A stretch of 64,000 nucleotides of DNA from Streptomyces pseudovenezuelae. GTDB lineage: Bacteria; Actinomycetota; Actinomycetes; Streptomycetales; Streptomycetaceae. Numbering within the stretch: position 1 is the first letter of the stretch; each line of letters begins with the position of its first letter. The notes beneath the pieces are model-generated. The model made no database searches. It was not told the origin of the DNA and saw nothing but the letters and a program-made list of their open reading frames with translations. The stretch is taken from the NCBI RefSeq assembly GCF_029892565.1, contig NZ_JARXVH010000009.1, positions 124,001-188,000 on the forward strand, read 5' to 3'. The translations under genes were made by a program, and so were the position numbers. Below are positions 41,238-50,152 of this stretch, piece after piece.

Positions 41238-41819
41238 CTAACCGTCCGCGCCGAGCGCCCAGCGGGCGACCGCCTCGTACCGCGGCTCCTCCCCCGACAC
41301 CCCCGCCGCCCCCGCCCTCGGCAGGTTGCTGCGTACGAGGACCACCTCGCCCACCGTCCACTCCCGCCCCGCGAACTCATCGAACCGCGCCAGATACGAC
41401 CGCACGTCCACCGCCTCCCGACTCCGCGCCACGGTCAGGTGGGCCCGATACCGCCGGTGCTCCCCCATCCCCACCCCCGCCTCCCGCGCGGCCCCCTCAC
41501 ACCGCTCGGCCAGCAGCCCCATCGCCGCCAGGTCCCCCTCCACCCCGACCCACAACGCCCGCCCCTGCCCGAACTCCCCGCCCCCGCGCACCGCCAGCCC
41601 GAACGGCTCGCCCGCCCGCGCCACCCGCTCCAGCCGGGCCGACAGTTCCGGTACGACGTCGTCGTGGACCTCGCCGTAGAAGGCGAGCGTGAAGTGCCAG
41701 CCGGGCCGGCCCGTCCAGCGCAGCCCGTCCGCGCCCGGCAGCCGCCTCAACTCGTCGACCGCCGAGCCGAGTTCGGCCAGCACGCTCTCTGGTGGCAACA
41801 GCGCCGCGAAGAGTCTCAT
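41238..41819 (-). CDS. thpR: RNA 2',3'-cyclic phosphodiesterase (2H family)
   Basis: A 193-residue 2H phosphoesterase starting MRLFAALLPPESV. Both HxT motifs are present: WHFTLAFYGEV and RAHLTVARSR. It opens 2',3'-cyclic ends of RNA and may act as an RNA ligase in reverse. ATG 41819 has GGAAGGG upstream; the longer frame to 41840 is not needed. Confidence 0.93.
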   Translation of the reverse strand: MRLFAALLPPESVLAELGSAVDELRRLPGADGLRWTGRPGWHFTLAFYGEVHDDVVPELSARLERVARAGEPFGLAVRGGGEFGQGRALWVGVEGDLAAMGLLAERCEGAAREAGVGMGEHRRYRAHLTVARSREAVDVRSYLARFDEFAGREWTVGEVVLVRSNLPRAGAAGVSGEEPRYEAVARWALGADG

Positions 41820-41897
41820 GGCGTCACCCTTCCAGGGCATGGATCACCCGGCCAACTCGCCCTGGAACGAACGGGAGTGGTCACCTAGCCTGCCCCC

Positions 41898-42416
41898 ATG
41901 ACGAACCGGGAGATCAGCATCAGAGCCGGCGGGCCCGACGACATCCCCGCGATCCTCGGCATGTTCGACAGCGCCATGGAGTGGCTCGTGGCGCAGGGGC
42001 GGACCGGGCAGTGGGGCAGCACGCTCTGGTCGGACAGCCCCAAGACCGTGGAGCTGGTGACCGGTTACGTCACCCGGGGCGCGGCCTTCGTCGCGGAACT
42101 GGACGGCGTACCGGCGGGGACTCTGAGCCTCACCGACGGTCCCGGGACGTATCTGCCGCCCGTCGACGAACCCGAGCGGTACGTCCATCTCCTCGCCTCC
42201 GACCGCCGCTTCAAGGGCCGGGGCGTCGGCGCCGCGCTGCTCGCGCACGCCGTCGAGGAGACCCGGCGGGCCGGCGTCTCCCTGCTGCGCGTGGACTGTT
42301 ACGCGGGCGACGACGGCAAGCTCGTCCGCTACTACGAGAGCAACGGCTTCACCCGCACCGAGGCCTTCACGGGCACGGACGACTGGCCGGGACAGATCCT
42401 GGCCCGAAGGGTCTAG
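41898..42416 (+). CDS. GNAT-family N-acetyltransferase
   Basis: A 172-residue GNAT protein. ISIRAGGPDDIPAILGMFDS starts the fold; YVHLLASDRRFKGRGVGAAL is the acetyl-CoA loop; LRVDCYAGDDGKLVRYYESN and GFTRTEAF end it. TAGCCT six bases before the ATG and no Shine-Dalgarno indicate a leaderless mRNA. It diverges from thpR. Substrate unknown. Confidence 0.9.
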   Translation: MTNREISIRAGGPDDIPAILGMFDSAMEWLVAQGRTGQWGSTLWSDSPKTVELVTGYVTRGAAFVAELDGVPAGTLSLTDGPGTYLPPVDEPERYVHLLASDRRFKGRGVGAALLAHAVEETRRAGVSLLRVDCYAGDDGKLVRYYESNGFTRTEAFTGTDDWPGQILARRV

Positions 42417-42425
42417 CCCGCGCCG

Positions 42426-43814
42426 TCAGGCCGCCGCAGGCACCGGCTCCTTCTCTTGCCGCTCCCGCGGCACGAAGCGGACGTGCGGGTGGCCGCGGTT
42501 CCAGCCGACCGACAGGCGGAGGTTGCCGACGCGGGCCAGGACCAGGCCGATCGTCAGGGCCGCGAGGGCCGAGATCGCGCCGCCCACCGCGAGGCCCGCG
42601 CGGACGCCGTACGCGTCCGTGACCCAGCCGGCGATCGGTGCGCCCACCGGGGAGCCGCCCAGGAAGACCATCATGTAGAGGGCGAGCACGCGGCCGCGCA
42701 TGGCCGGGTCGGTGCTCATCTGGATGCTGGTGTTGGCGGTGACGTTGACCGTCATGCCGAACATGCCGATCGGGGCCATGAGGAGGGCGAAGAGCCAGAG
42801 GCTGGGGGCTGCCGCCGCGGCGAGTTCCATCGCGCCGAAGGCGACCGCCGCCGCGATCATCACCCGCATCTTGGCCGTGCCGCGTCGGGCCGCGAGCAGC
42901 GCGCCGCCCAGGGAGCCGACCGCCATCAGCGTGTTGAAGAGGCTGTAGGAGCCGGCGCCCGCGTGGAAGACGTCGTCCGCGAAGGCCGAGAGGTAGACCG
43001 GGAAGTTGAAGCCGAAGGTGCCGATGAAGCCGACCAGGACGATGGTCCACATCAGGTCGGGGCGCCCGGCGACGTACTGGAGTCCTTCTCGTAGTTGGCC
43101 CTTGGCGCGCGGGGCACGCTCGACGACGTGCAGTTCGCGGGCCTTCATGAGGAGCAGGCCGGTGATGGGCGCGACGAAGGACAGGCCGTTGAAGAGGAAC
43201 GCCCAGCCGGTGCCGACGCCGGTGATCATCAGGCCCGCGACGGCGGGGCCGACCAGGCGGGCGGACTGGAAGTTGGCGGAGTTGAGGCTGACCGCGTTCT
43301 GCAGCTGGTCCGGGCCGACCATCTCGGAGACGAAGGACTGGCGGGCCGGGTTGTCCATGACCGTGGCCATTCCGGCGGCGAAGGCGGCGAGGTAGACGTG
43401 CCAGACCTGGACGTGGCCGGAGAGGGTGAGAGCGGCGAGCGCGAGGCCGATGAGGCCCATCGAGGTCTGCGTGAACAGCAGCGTGCGGCGCTTGGGCAGC
43501 CGGTCGACGAGGACACCGCCGTAGAGACCGAAGAGCAGCATCGGCAGGAACTGCAGGGCCGTCGTGACGCCGACGGCGGTCGCGGAGCCGGTGAGGCTGA
43601 GGACCAGCCAGTCCTGGGCGATGCGCTGCATCCAGGTGCCGATGTTGGAGACGACCTGGCCGGAGAAGAACAGGCGGTAGTTCCTGACCCGGAGGGAGGA
43701 GAACATCGAGGACTTCGAGGACTTCGAGGACTTGGCCGAGGCCGCATCAGGGGTGGGCGGGGATTCGTGGGTGGACGGTGCGGGGGCGGAGTCTGCTCCG
43801 GGTCCCGAACTCAA
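42426..43814 (-). CDS. MFS transporter (EntS/DHA3-like)
   Basis: A 462-residue, 12-span exporter of the DHA3-like MFS class. The N-terminal domain has FFSGQVVSNIGTWMQRIAQD and the loop GVLVDRLPKRR; MDNPARQSFVSEMVGP and LNSANFQSARLVGPAVAG are typical. A polar tail of ~45 residues rich in Ser/Lys precedes span 1. No ATG fits; TTG at 43814 has AAGGAGG at eight bases, so it is chosen. The MarR gene is immediately upstream on the same strand, suggesting local control and a drug-efflux role. Confidence 0.88.
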   Translation of the reverse strand: MSSGPGADSAPAPSTHESPPTPDAASAKSSKSSKSSMFSSLRVRNYRLFFSGQVVSNIGTWMQRIAQDWLVLSLTGSATAVGVTTALQFLPMLLFGLYGGVLVDRLPKRRTLLFTQTSMGLIGLALAALTLSGHVQVWHVYLAAFAAGMATVMDNPARQSFVSEMVGPDQLQNAVSLNSANFQSARLVGPAVAGLMITGVGTGWAFLFNGLSFVAPITGLLLMKARELHVVERAPRAKGQLREGLQYVAGRPDLMWTIVLVGFIGTFGFNFPVYLSAFADDVFHAGAGSYSLFNTLMAVGSLGGALLAARRGTAKMRVMIAAAVAFGAMELAAAAAPSLWLFALLMAPIGMFGMTVNVTANTSIQMSTDPAMRGRVLALYMMVFLGGSPVGAPIAGWVTDAYGVRAGLAVGGAISALAALTIGLVLARVGNLRLSVGWNRGHPHVRFVPRERQEKEPVPAAA

Positions 43815-43840
43815 AAGTGTCGCCTCCTTGTTGGCACTGC

Positions 43841-44278
43841 TTACAGGTGTGCGAGCTTCTCCAGCACGGGGGCGGCGGCGCGGAGTTTCGCCCACTCGTC
43901 CTCGTCGAGATCCTCGACCAAGGTGGCCAGGAAGGCGTTGCGCTTGGCGCGGCTCTCCTCGAGCATGGCCTCGGCCTGCTCGGTCTTGGTGACGACCTTC
44001 TGGCGCCGGTCCTCGGGGTGCGGCTCCAGCCGGACCAGTCCCTTGGCCTCCAGCAGCGCCACGATGCGGGTCATCGACGGCGGCTGCACGTGCTCCTTGC
44101 GGGCGAGTTCGCCCGGCGTGGCACTGCCGCAGTTCGACAGGGTGCCCAGCACCGACATCTCGGTGGGGCTCAGCGACTCGTCGACCCGTTGGTGCTTGAG
44201 TCGGCGTGACAGCCGCATGACAGCTGATCGAAGCGAGTTCACGGCGGCTGCGTCGTCGCCATGGGTAAGGTCCGGCAT
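43841..44278 (-). CDS. MarR-family regulator of the adjacent MFS gene
   Basis: A 145-residue MarR protein: NSLRSAVMRLSRRLKHQRVD, then the winged helix LSPTEMSVLGTLSNCGSATP, GELARKEHVQPPSMTRIVAL and wing VRLEPHPEDRRQKVVTKTEQ. The ATG at 44278 is likely leaderless (TACGCT six bases upstream). The MFS gene starts 26 bases downstream, so they form one operon. Confidence 0.92.
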   Translation of the reverse strand: MPDLTHGDDAAAVNSLRSAVMRLSRRLKHQRVDESLSPTEMSVLGTLSNCGSATPGELARKEHVQPPSMTRIVALLEAKGLVRLEPHPEDRRQKVVTKTEQAEAMLEESRAKRNAFLATLVEDLDEDEWAKLRAAAPVLEKLAHL

Positions 44279-44287
44279 GTCCTTAGC

Positions 44288-44299
44288 GTAACTCATTAC
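44288..44299. promoter_or_regulatory. Candidate MarR operator
   Basis: gtaactcattac has complementary ends (GTAA/TTAC) around a 4-base centre and lies 10-21 bases before the MarR start, at the expected promoter position. AT-rich short palindromes here are typical MarR sites. Confidence 0.4.
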
Positions 44300-44431
44300 C
44301 CTCCCTAAAGACCACCTGCGACACGCGAGATGCCCATGGCCCCCGTCACCGAACCCTTTCGTCACCCATATGAGTGAGCCAGAACGCGAAAGCGAGGCAC
44401 GCCCCGCGGTGCTCCCGCGACCCTCGTCTCC

Positions 44432-44614
44432 ATGGGGACCAGCGTGCTCAGCCTGCGGATAGACGGGGAGCTGCTCGACCGGCTCCGGGACCATGCGGCA
44501 AAAAGGGGAATGAGCGTCCAGGACTACGTCGTCCAGACGCTCATTCGCGACGACTTCGACGAGCGGTTCCAGACCGCCGTCGAGGAGACAGAGAAGTTCT
44601 ACGGGGTTCCGTGA
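44432..44614 (+). CDS. Ribbon-helix-helix (CopG-like) small protein
   Basis: A 60-residue protein with a strand (SVLSLRIDGELLD) followed by helix A (RLRDHAAKRGM) and helix B (SVQDYVVQTLIRDDFDE), the ribbon-helix-helix plan of CopG/Arc DNA-binding proteins and antitoxins. No partner toxin is adjacent: the next gene is the convergent permease. The start ATG lacks a clear ribosome-binding site. Confidence 0.8.
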   Translation: MGTSVLSLRIDGELLDRLRDHAAKRGMSVQDYVVQTLIRDDFDERFQTAVEETEKFYGVP

Positions 44615-44680
44615 GCCGAGTTCACACGACGGGCCGGGCTCACGTGAACCGAGTTCACACGCGCGCGCCGTCGGCGCCGA

Positions 44681-46084
44681 TCACGTCAGACCCAGGGCCG
44701 GCATCAGGTAGTAGAAGCCGAAGACCGCCGCCACGACGTACATGGCCACCGGAATCTCGCGCCCGCGCCCGGCGGCCAGCCGCAGGACCACGAAGGTGAT
44801 GAAGCCCATCCCGATGCCGTTGGTGATCGAGTAGGTGAAGGGCATCATCACCATCGTGACGAAGGCCGGGATCGCGATGGTGTGGTCGGCCCAGTCGATC
44901 TCCTTGACCGAGCCGGCCAGGATCAGGAAGCCCACCGCGAGCAGGGCCGGGGTGGCCGCCTGGGAGGGGACCATCGTGGCCACGGGCGTCAGGAACAGCG
45001 CGACGGCGAACAGCGCACCGGTGACGACGTTCGCGAAGCCGGTGCGCGCGCCCTCGCCGACGCCCGCCGTGGACTCCACGAAGCAGGTGGTCGCCGAGGA
45101 GGAGCTGGCGCCGCCGACGGCGACCGCGATGCCGTCGACGAAGAGGACCTTGTTGATGCCGGGCATCTGACCCTCGGCGTCGGTCAGCTTCGCCTCGTCC
45201 GAGACGCCCATGATCGTGCCCATCGCGTCGAAGAAGCACGACAGCAGCACGGTGAAGACGAACAGGACGCCGGTCAGCACCCCGACCTTGTCGAAGCCGC
45301 CGAACAGGCTGAACTTGCCGATCAGCCCGAAGTCCGGGGTGGCGACCGGGTTGCCGGGCCACTTCGGGGTGGTCAGGCCCCAGGACGGGATCGTCGCGAC
45401 GGCGTTGACGATCACGGCGAGGACCGTCATCGCGACGATCGAGATCAGGATCGCACCGGAGACCTTGCGGACGATCAGCGCGAGGGTGAGCAGCGCGCCC
45501 AGGACGAAGACCAGCACCGGCCAGCCGTTGAGGTGGCCGTCGCCGCCGAGCTGGAGCGGGACGGTGGTCTGGGCGGCGTCCGGGATGCGGGAGACGAAGC
45601 CGGAGTCGACCAGGCCGATCAGCATGATGAACAGGCCGATACCGATGGCGATGGCCTTGCGCAGGCCGAAGGGGACGGCGTTCATCACGCGCTCGCGCAG
45701 CCCGGTGGCGACCAGCAGCATCACGACGAGGCCGGCCAGCACGACCATGCCCATGGCGTCCGGCCAGGACATCCGGGGTGCGAGCTGGAGCGCGACGACC
45801 GAGTTCACGCCGAGACCGGCGGCGAGCGCGATCGGTACGTTGCCGATGACGCCCATGAGCAGGGTGGTGAAGGCCGCCGTCACGGCCGTCGCGGTGACCA
45901 GCTGACCGTTGTCCAGCTGGTGCCCGTACATGTCCTTCGCGCTGCCCAGGATGATCGGGTTCAGCACGATGATGTAGGCCATCGCGAAGAAGGTGGCGAA
46001 GCCGCCACGGATCTCACGGGGCAGCGTGGAGCCACGCTCGGAGATCTTGAAGTAGCGGTCGAGTGCGCCGGAAGCGGTGGCCAT
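44681..46084 (-). CDS. NCS2/AzgA-type purine permease
   Basis: A 467-residue membrane permease with ~13 spans. AzgA-type signatures are TTLPREI-like STLPREIRGGFATFFAMAYI, NPIILGSA, AAGLGVNSVVALQL, FFDAMGTIMGVSDEAKL and ASSSSATTCFVESTAGVGEG. It imports hypoxanthine, guanine or adenine with protons. The ATG at 46084 gives the usual length. Confidence 0.93.
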   Translation of the reverse strand: MATASGALDRYFKISERGSTLPREIRGGFATFFAMAYIIVLNPIILGSAKDMYGHQLDNGQLVTATAVTAAFTTLLMGVIGNVPIALAAGLGVNSVVALQLAPRMSWPDAMGMVVLAGLVVMLLVATGLRERVMNAVPFGLRKAIAIGIGLFIMLIGLVDSGFVSRIPDAAQTTVPLQLGGDGHLNGWPVLVFVLGALLTLALIVRKVSGAILISIVAMTVLAVIVNAVATIPSWGLTTPKWPGNPVATPDFGLIGKFSLFGGFDKVGVLTGVLFVFTVLLSCFFDAMGTIMGVSDEAKLTDAEGQMPGINKVLFVDGIAVAVGGASSSSATTCFVESTAGVGEGARTGFANVVTGALFAVALFLTPVATMVPSQAATPALLAVGFLILAGSVKEIDWADHTIAIPAFVTMVMMPFTYSITNGIGMGFITFVVLRLAAGRGREIPVAMYVVAAVFGFYYLMPALGLT

Positions 46085-46196
46085 TGGAGGTTCCTACGAG
46101 CAGAAGTGGACAAACGGAAAACGGTTTCAGTATGAACATATGACGTCGTCAGCGCCATCTCCGCGCGTAGACGCAAACGCCTCGTAAGCTGTGCGC

Positions 46197-46487
46197 ATGG
46201 CGAAGTGGACACCAACGCACGAGGCGCCGGAGCCCCTGGAGGGCCCCGTGGTCGCCACCATCACCGGCCTCACGGCCGTCTGGTTCGTCCTCTTCCTGGT
46301 CCAGCTCCCCTTCTACGGCTGGTTCGACGACCACGGGCACCTGTGGTGGCTGTGGACCTGCCTGGCCGGCGGCGGACTCGGCTTCATCGGCATCTGGTAC
46401 GTCCGTGGCCGCGACGCGGCCCTCAAGCGGATGGCGGCAGCGGACGCGGGAGCCGCGTCGGACCCGGGGCCCGGGTCGGGCGCGTAG
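46197..46487 (+). CDS. DUF2530-like small membrane protein
   Basis: A 96-residue protein with two membrane spans (VVATITGLTAVWFVLFLVQL and WWLWTCLAGGGLGFIGIWYV), preceded by HEAPEPLEGP and followed by RGRDAALKRM, matching DUF2530 as I recall it. TAAGCT lies six bases before the ATG, implying a leaderless transcript. Function unknown. Confidence 0.85.
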   Translation: MAKWTPTHEAPEPLEGPVVATITGLTAVWFVLFLVQLPFYGWFDDHGHLWWLWTCLAGGGLGFIGIWYVRGRDAALKRMAAADAGAASDPGPGSGA

Positions 46488-46582
46488 CCCCTACAACCAC
46501 GGCAGGACATGGCTCCTCCCCAGGTCGGATCTTCCGCCCACTCGGCGGGTGAAGCCGCAAATCCGCACGTACCGTCGGAGGC

Positions 46583-48976
46583 ATGACGCACATCGACGCC
46601 GGCGCCGAGCTCGACCCTGTGCACCCGGTACCCCTGCCGGAGACGGCGCGTGGGCTGAGTGCCGCCGAGGTCGCCGAGCGGGTGGCGCGCGGGCAGGTCA
46701 ACGACGTACCCGTCCGCAGCAGTCGGTCGATGGGCGAGATCGTCCGGGCCAACGTGTTCACCCGGTTCAACGCGATCATCGGCGTGCTCTGGCTGATCAT
46801 GCTGTTCGTCGCGCCCGTCCAGGACAGCCTGTTCGGGTACGTGATCCTCGCCAACACTGGCATCGGGATCGTGCAGGAGTGGCGGGCGAAGAAGACGCTC
46901 GACTCGCTGGCGGTGATCGGGGAGTCCAAGCCGACGGTACGGCGGGACGGGACCGCGGCCGAGGTCAGCACGTCGGAGATCGTGCTGGACGACCTGATCG
47001 AGATCGGGCCCGGGGACAAGGCGGCCGTCGACGGCGTGTGCGTCGAGGCCGACGGCCTGGAGATCGACGAGTCGCTGCTCACCGGCGAGGCGGACCCGGT
47101 GGTGAAGCGTCCCGGCGACCAGGTGATGTCGGGCAGCTTCGTGGTGGCCGGCGGCGGCGCGTTCAGAGCGACCAAGGTGGGCCGCGAGGCCTACGCCGCC
47201 CAACTCGCCGAAGAGGCCTCCCGGTTCACGCTCGTCCACTCCGAACTGCGCTCCGGCATCTCCACGATCCTCAAGTACGTGACGTGGATGATGATCCCGA
47301 CCGCGATCGGCCTGGTCATCAGCCAGCTGTTCGTGAAGGACAACGACCTCAAGGACTCGATCGCGCGGACCGTCGGCGGCATCGTGCCGATGGTCCCGGA
47401 GGGCCTGGTCCTGCTCACCTCCGTCGCCTTCGCGATAGGCGTCATCCGCCTTGGCCGGAAACAGTGCCTGGTTCAGGAGCTCCCCGCCATCGAGGGCCTC
47501 GCCCGGATCGACACCGTCTGCCTCGACAAGACCGGCACCCTCACCGAGGGCGGCATGGACGTCACCGAACTCCGGCCCCTGCAGGGCACGGACGAGGCGT
47601 ACGTACGCAAAGTGCTGGGCGCCCTCGGCGAGTCCGACCCGCGCCCCAACGCCTCCCTCCAGGCGATCATCGACGCCTACCCGGACGCCGAGGACTGGCG
47701 CTGTACCCGGTCCCTGCCCTTCTCCTCGGCCCGCAAGTACAGCGGCGCCCGCTTCAGCGAGGGCGACGGCGAGACCAGTACGTGGCTGCTGGGCGCGCCG
47801 GACGTGCTGCTGGACCCCGCCGACCCCGCCCTCGCCGAGACCGTCCGCCTGAACGAACAGGGCCTGCGCGTCCTGCTGTTGGCCCGGGTCACCGGCGACC
47901 TGGACGACCCCGAGGCGGCCCGGGGCGCCAAGCCGGCCGCCCTCGTAGTACTGGAGCAGCGGCTGCGCCCCGACGCGGCCGAGACCCTGCGCTACTTCGC
48001 CGAGCAGGACGTGCACGCCAAGGTCATCTCCGGCGACAACGCGGTGTCGGTGGGCGCGGTGGCGGCGAAACTGGGCCTGACGGGCACGACGGTCGACGCC
48101 CGCCAACTCCCCACCTCCCAGGAGGAGATGGCGACGGCCCTCGACGAGGGCACGGTGTTCGGGCGGGTCACCCCGCAGCAGAAGCGGGACATGGTGGGCG
48201 CGCTGCAGTCACGCGGGCACACGGTCGCGATGACCGGCGACGGCGTGAACGACGTACTCGCCCTCAAGGACGCCGACATCGGCGTCTCCATGGGCTCGGG
48301 CTCGGAGGCCACCCGGGCGGTCGCGCAGATCGTGCTGCTCAACAACAGTTTCGCGACGCTGCCTTCGGTGGTCGCGGAGGGGCGCCGGGTCATCGGCAAC
48401 ATCACCCGGGTCGCGACCCTGTTCCTGGTGAAGACGGTCTACTCGGTGCTGCTGGCCATCCTGGTGGTCTGCTTCCAGGTCGAATACCCGTTCCTGCCAC
48501 GGCACTTGACCCTCCTGTCCACCCTCACCATCGGCATCCCGGCCTTCTTCCTCGCCCTGGCCCCCAACAAGGAGCGGGCGAAGCCGCACTTCGTACGGCG
48601 GGTGATGCGGTACTCGATCCCGGGCGGGGTGGTGGCCGGGGTGGCGACCTTCGTGACGTACATGATCGCCCGTCACCACTACACGGGCGAGGGGGCGTTG
48701 GACGCGGAGACCAGCGCGGCGACACTCACGCTGTTCCTGATCTCGATGTGGGTCCTGGCGATCATCGCCCGCCCCTACACCTGGTGGCGCGTGGCCCTGG
48801 TGGCGTCGATGGCCGCGGCCTTCGTCCTCGTACTGATCGTGCCCTGGCTCCAGCACTTCTTCGCGCTGAAGCTGGTGGGCGTGACGATGCCGTGGATCGC
48901 GGTCGGCATCTCGGCGGTGGCGGCGGTCGCCCTGGAGGTGGTGTGGAGGGTGGTCGACCGCCGGTTCCCCGACTAG
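46583..48976 (+). CDS. P-type cation-transporting ATPase (CtpE-like)
   Basis: A 797-residue P-type ATPase with actuator LLTGEADPV (166-173), membrane motif GGIVPMVPEGLVLLTS, phosphorylation site DKTGTLTEGG at Asp315, nucleotide domain, hinge MTGDGVNDVLALKDADIG and about ten spans. The PMVPEGL motif and overall length resemble mycobacterial CtpE, implicated in calcium uptake. The long LF/LFLVKTVYSVL C-terminal part fits. TACCGT seven bases upstream and GGAGGC near the ATG. Confidence 0.92.
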   Translation: MTHIDAGAELDPVHPVPLPETARGLSAAEVAERVARGQVNDVPVRSSRSMGEIVRANVFTRFNAIIGVLWLIMLFVAPVQDSLFGYVILANTGIGIVQEWRAKKTLDSLAVIGESKPTVRRDGTAAEVSTSEIVLDDLIEIGPGDKAAVDGVCVEADGLEIDESLLTGEADPVVKRPGDQVMSGSFVVAGGGAFRATKVGREAYAAQLAEEASRFTLVHSELRSGISTILKYVTWMMIPTAIGLVISQLFVKDNDLKDSIARTVGGIVPMVPEGLVLLTSVAFAIGVIRLGRKQCLVQELPAIEGLARIDTVCLDKTGTLTEGGMDVTELRPLQGTDEAYVRKVLGALGESDPRPNASLQAIIDAYPDAEDWRCTRSLPFSSARKYSGARFSEGDGETSTWLLGAPDVLLDPADPALAETVRLNEQGLRVLLLARVTGDLDDPEAARGAKPAALVVLEQRLRPDAAETLRYFAEQDVHAKVISGDNAVSVGAVAAKLGLTGTTVDARQLPTSQEEMATALDEGTVFGRVTPQQKRDMVGALQSRGHTVAMTGDGVNDVLALKDADIGVSMGSGSEATRAVAQIVLLNNSFATLPSVVAEGRRVIGNITRVATLFLVKTVYSVLLAILVVCFQVEYPFLPRHLTLLSTLTIGIPAFFLALAPNKERAKPHFVRRVMRYSIPGGVVAGVATFVTYMIARHHYTGEGALDAETSAATLTLFLISMWVLAIIARPYTWWRVALVASMAAAFVLVLIVPWLQHFFALKLVGVTMPWIAVGISAVAAVALEVVWRVVDRRFPD

Positions 48977-49013
48977 GGCCTGTCCGGCGAATGCGGATGC
49001 CGGATCAGGCCCT
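48976..49013. terminator. Bidirectional terminator between convergent genes
   Basis: gggcctgtccggc and gccggatcaggccc pair with a single bulge around a 10-base loop, starting at the P-type ATPase stop and ending 9 bases before the stop of the DUF5707-like gene. Confidence 0.75.
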
Positions 49014-49021
49014 GGCGCGGC

Positions 49022-49909
49022 CTACTTCACGTCGACGTAGTCGCCCGCCGCGCTGACCGCGGGGGTCGTGGTGGTGCCCGCGAAGGTGAAGCGGAAGTAC
49101 CCGTCGACCGTGGCCTTGGTGGTGGTCTTCAGGGTGCCCGTCGAGGTCGACGTGATGCCCTTGACGTTGGTGTACGTGCTGGAGGTCTTCTTGCGGAACT
49201 GCAGCACGACCTTCTGGGTGGCGTAACCGGCGTACTTGCCGGTCTCCCAGTTGGCGCGGCTGAGCTTGCCCGTGACGGTGACGGTCTTGCCCTTCTTGAC
49301 CGGCTCCGGCGCGGCGTTGACCGTCAGCTGCGAGGCGCGCTGGACGAGGCTGGAGCCGAGGCCGCCCTGGTCGGAGATGTCGCCGGTGCTGTACTGCAGG
49401 GCGAGCCCGCCCGCGGACCACTTGCCGGCGTCGGTGTTGATCAGGTCGCCCTCGCCCGGGTAGACGTCGATCTTGCCGGAGCAGCTGGCGGTGGTGTCCG
49501 AGGTCGCGGTGCAGGTCGCCGGGAGCTGGCCGAACAGCACGTTGTCCGGGGCGTCGAAGCTGCCCTTGTAGAGGTACGGGCCGTTGTCGAAGTCGTCCGA
49601 CGTGATGTCGTAGTTCGCGCCGTGGGTCAGCGTGTAGGTGACCGTGGTGGAGACGTGGGCCGAGGTGCCCACCTTGACCGCCTTGGCGACCTTGAGGTTC
49701 GAGAAGGTGACGCCCAGGTCGGCCGCGGTCGCGTCGGCGGCGAGCGCGGACTTGGCGGAGCTCGCGGACTGACCGGAGTGCGCGGCAAGGACCTTCGCGG
49801 CCTCCGCCTGGTGCGACCAGGCCGAGTCGGCGGCCTGCGAGGCCGGCGCGACGAAGGCGGAGAGGGCCAGGGCGCCGGTGACGGCGGCCACGGTGGCTCG
49901 TATACGCAT
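49022..49909 (-). CDS. Secreted DUF5707-like protein, paralogue 3
   Basis: A 295-residue exported protein: signal peptide MRIRATVAAVTGALALSAF ending near SQAADS, a variable N-terminal beta domain with one disulphide-like pair (ATCTATS, ASCSGK) and a conserved C-terminal ~105-residue domain (LTVNAAPEPVKKGKTVTVTG, VVLQFRKKTSSTYTNVKG, ending YVDVK). The same C-terminal domain recurs in the two upstream genes. It has its own ECF-like promoter at 49963-49991 and GAGGGAAA before ATG. Surface or matrix role is inferred. Confidence 0.85.
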   Translation of the reverse strand: MRIRATVAAVTGALALSAFVAPASQAADSAWSHQAEAAKVLAAHSGQSASSAKSALAADATAADLGVTFSNLKVAKAVKVGTSAHVSTTVTYTLTHGANYDITSDDFDNGPYLYKGSFDAPDNVLFGQLPATCTATSDTTASCSGKIDVYPGEGDLINTDAGKWSAGGLALQYSTGDISDQGGLGSSLVQRASQLTVNAAPEPVKKGKTVTVTGKLSRANWETGKYAGYATQKVVLQFRKKTSSTYTNVKGITSTSTGTLKTTTKATVDGYFRFTFAGTTTTPAVSAAGDYVDVK

Positions 49910-49962
49910 GTGTTTCCCTCAGGGGGAGAAAGTGAAGGTGGAGTCTCTTGACCCACCGAGTG

Positions 49963-49991
49963 AGAGTCGTGATGGATGTGTCGGGTTGTAC
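49963..49991 (-). promoter_or_regulatory. ECF-type promoter motif shared by two DUF5707-like genes
   Basis: On the minus strand GTACAACC, 17 bases, then CTCT. The 29-base block is 22/29 identical to the block at 52053-52081, also upstream of a paralogue. The AACC/17/TCT layout resembles SigE-type promoters. Confidence 0.55.
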
Positions 49992-50098
49992 GGCCATCAA
50001 GGATTTGGCATGAGAATTACGTGAACATGGCGAAGGCCATGCCCGGAGCCCCTGCCGATGGCCTCGCCGGCACGCGAAGTCCCTGTCCGGCACGCGGA

Positions 50099-50134
50099 GA
50101 CGGCCGCCCGGAGTCTCCCTCCGGGGCGGCCGTC
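50099..50134 (-). terminator. Terminator of DUF5707-like paralogue 2
   Basis: gacggccgccc and gggcggccgtc form a perfect 11-bp stem, 18 bases beyond the gene's stop. Confidence 0.75.
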
Positions 50135-50152
50135 CCTCACACCGCCGTCGGC

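Noticed and set aside
44432..44614. A CopG-type antitoxin with a partner toxin
   Set aside because: The ribbon-helix-helix protein is real, but no toxin-like gene lies beside it; the neighbours are a MarR/MFS pair and a purine permease.
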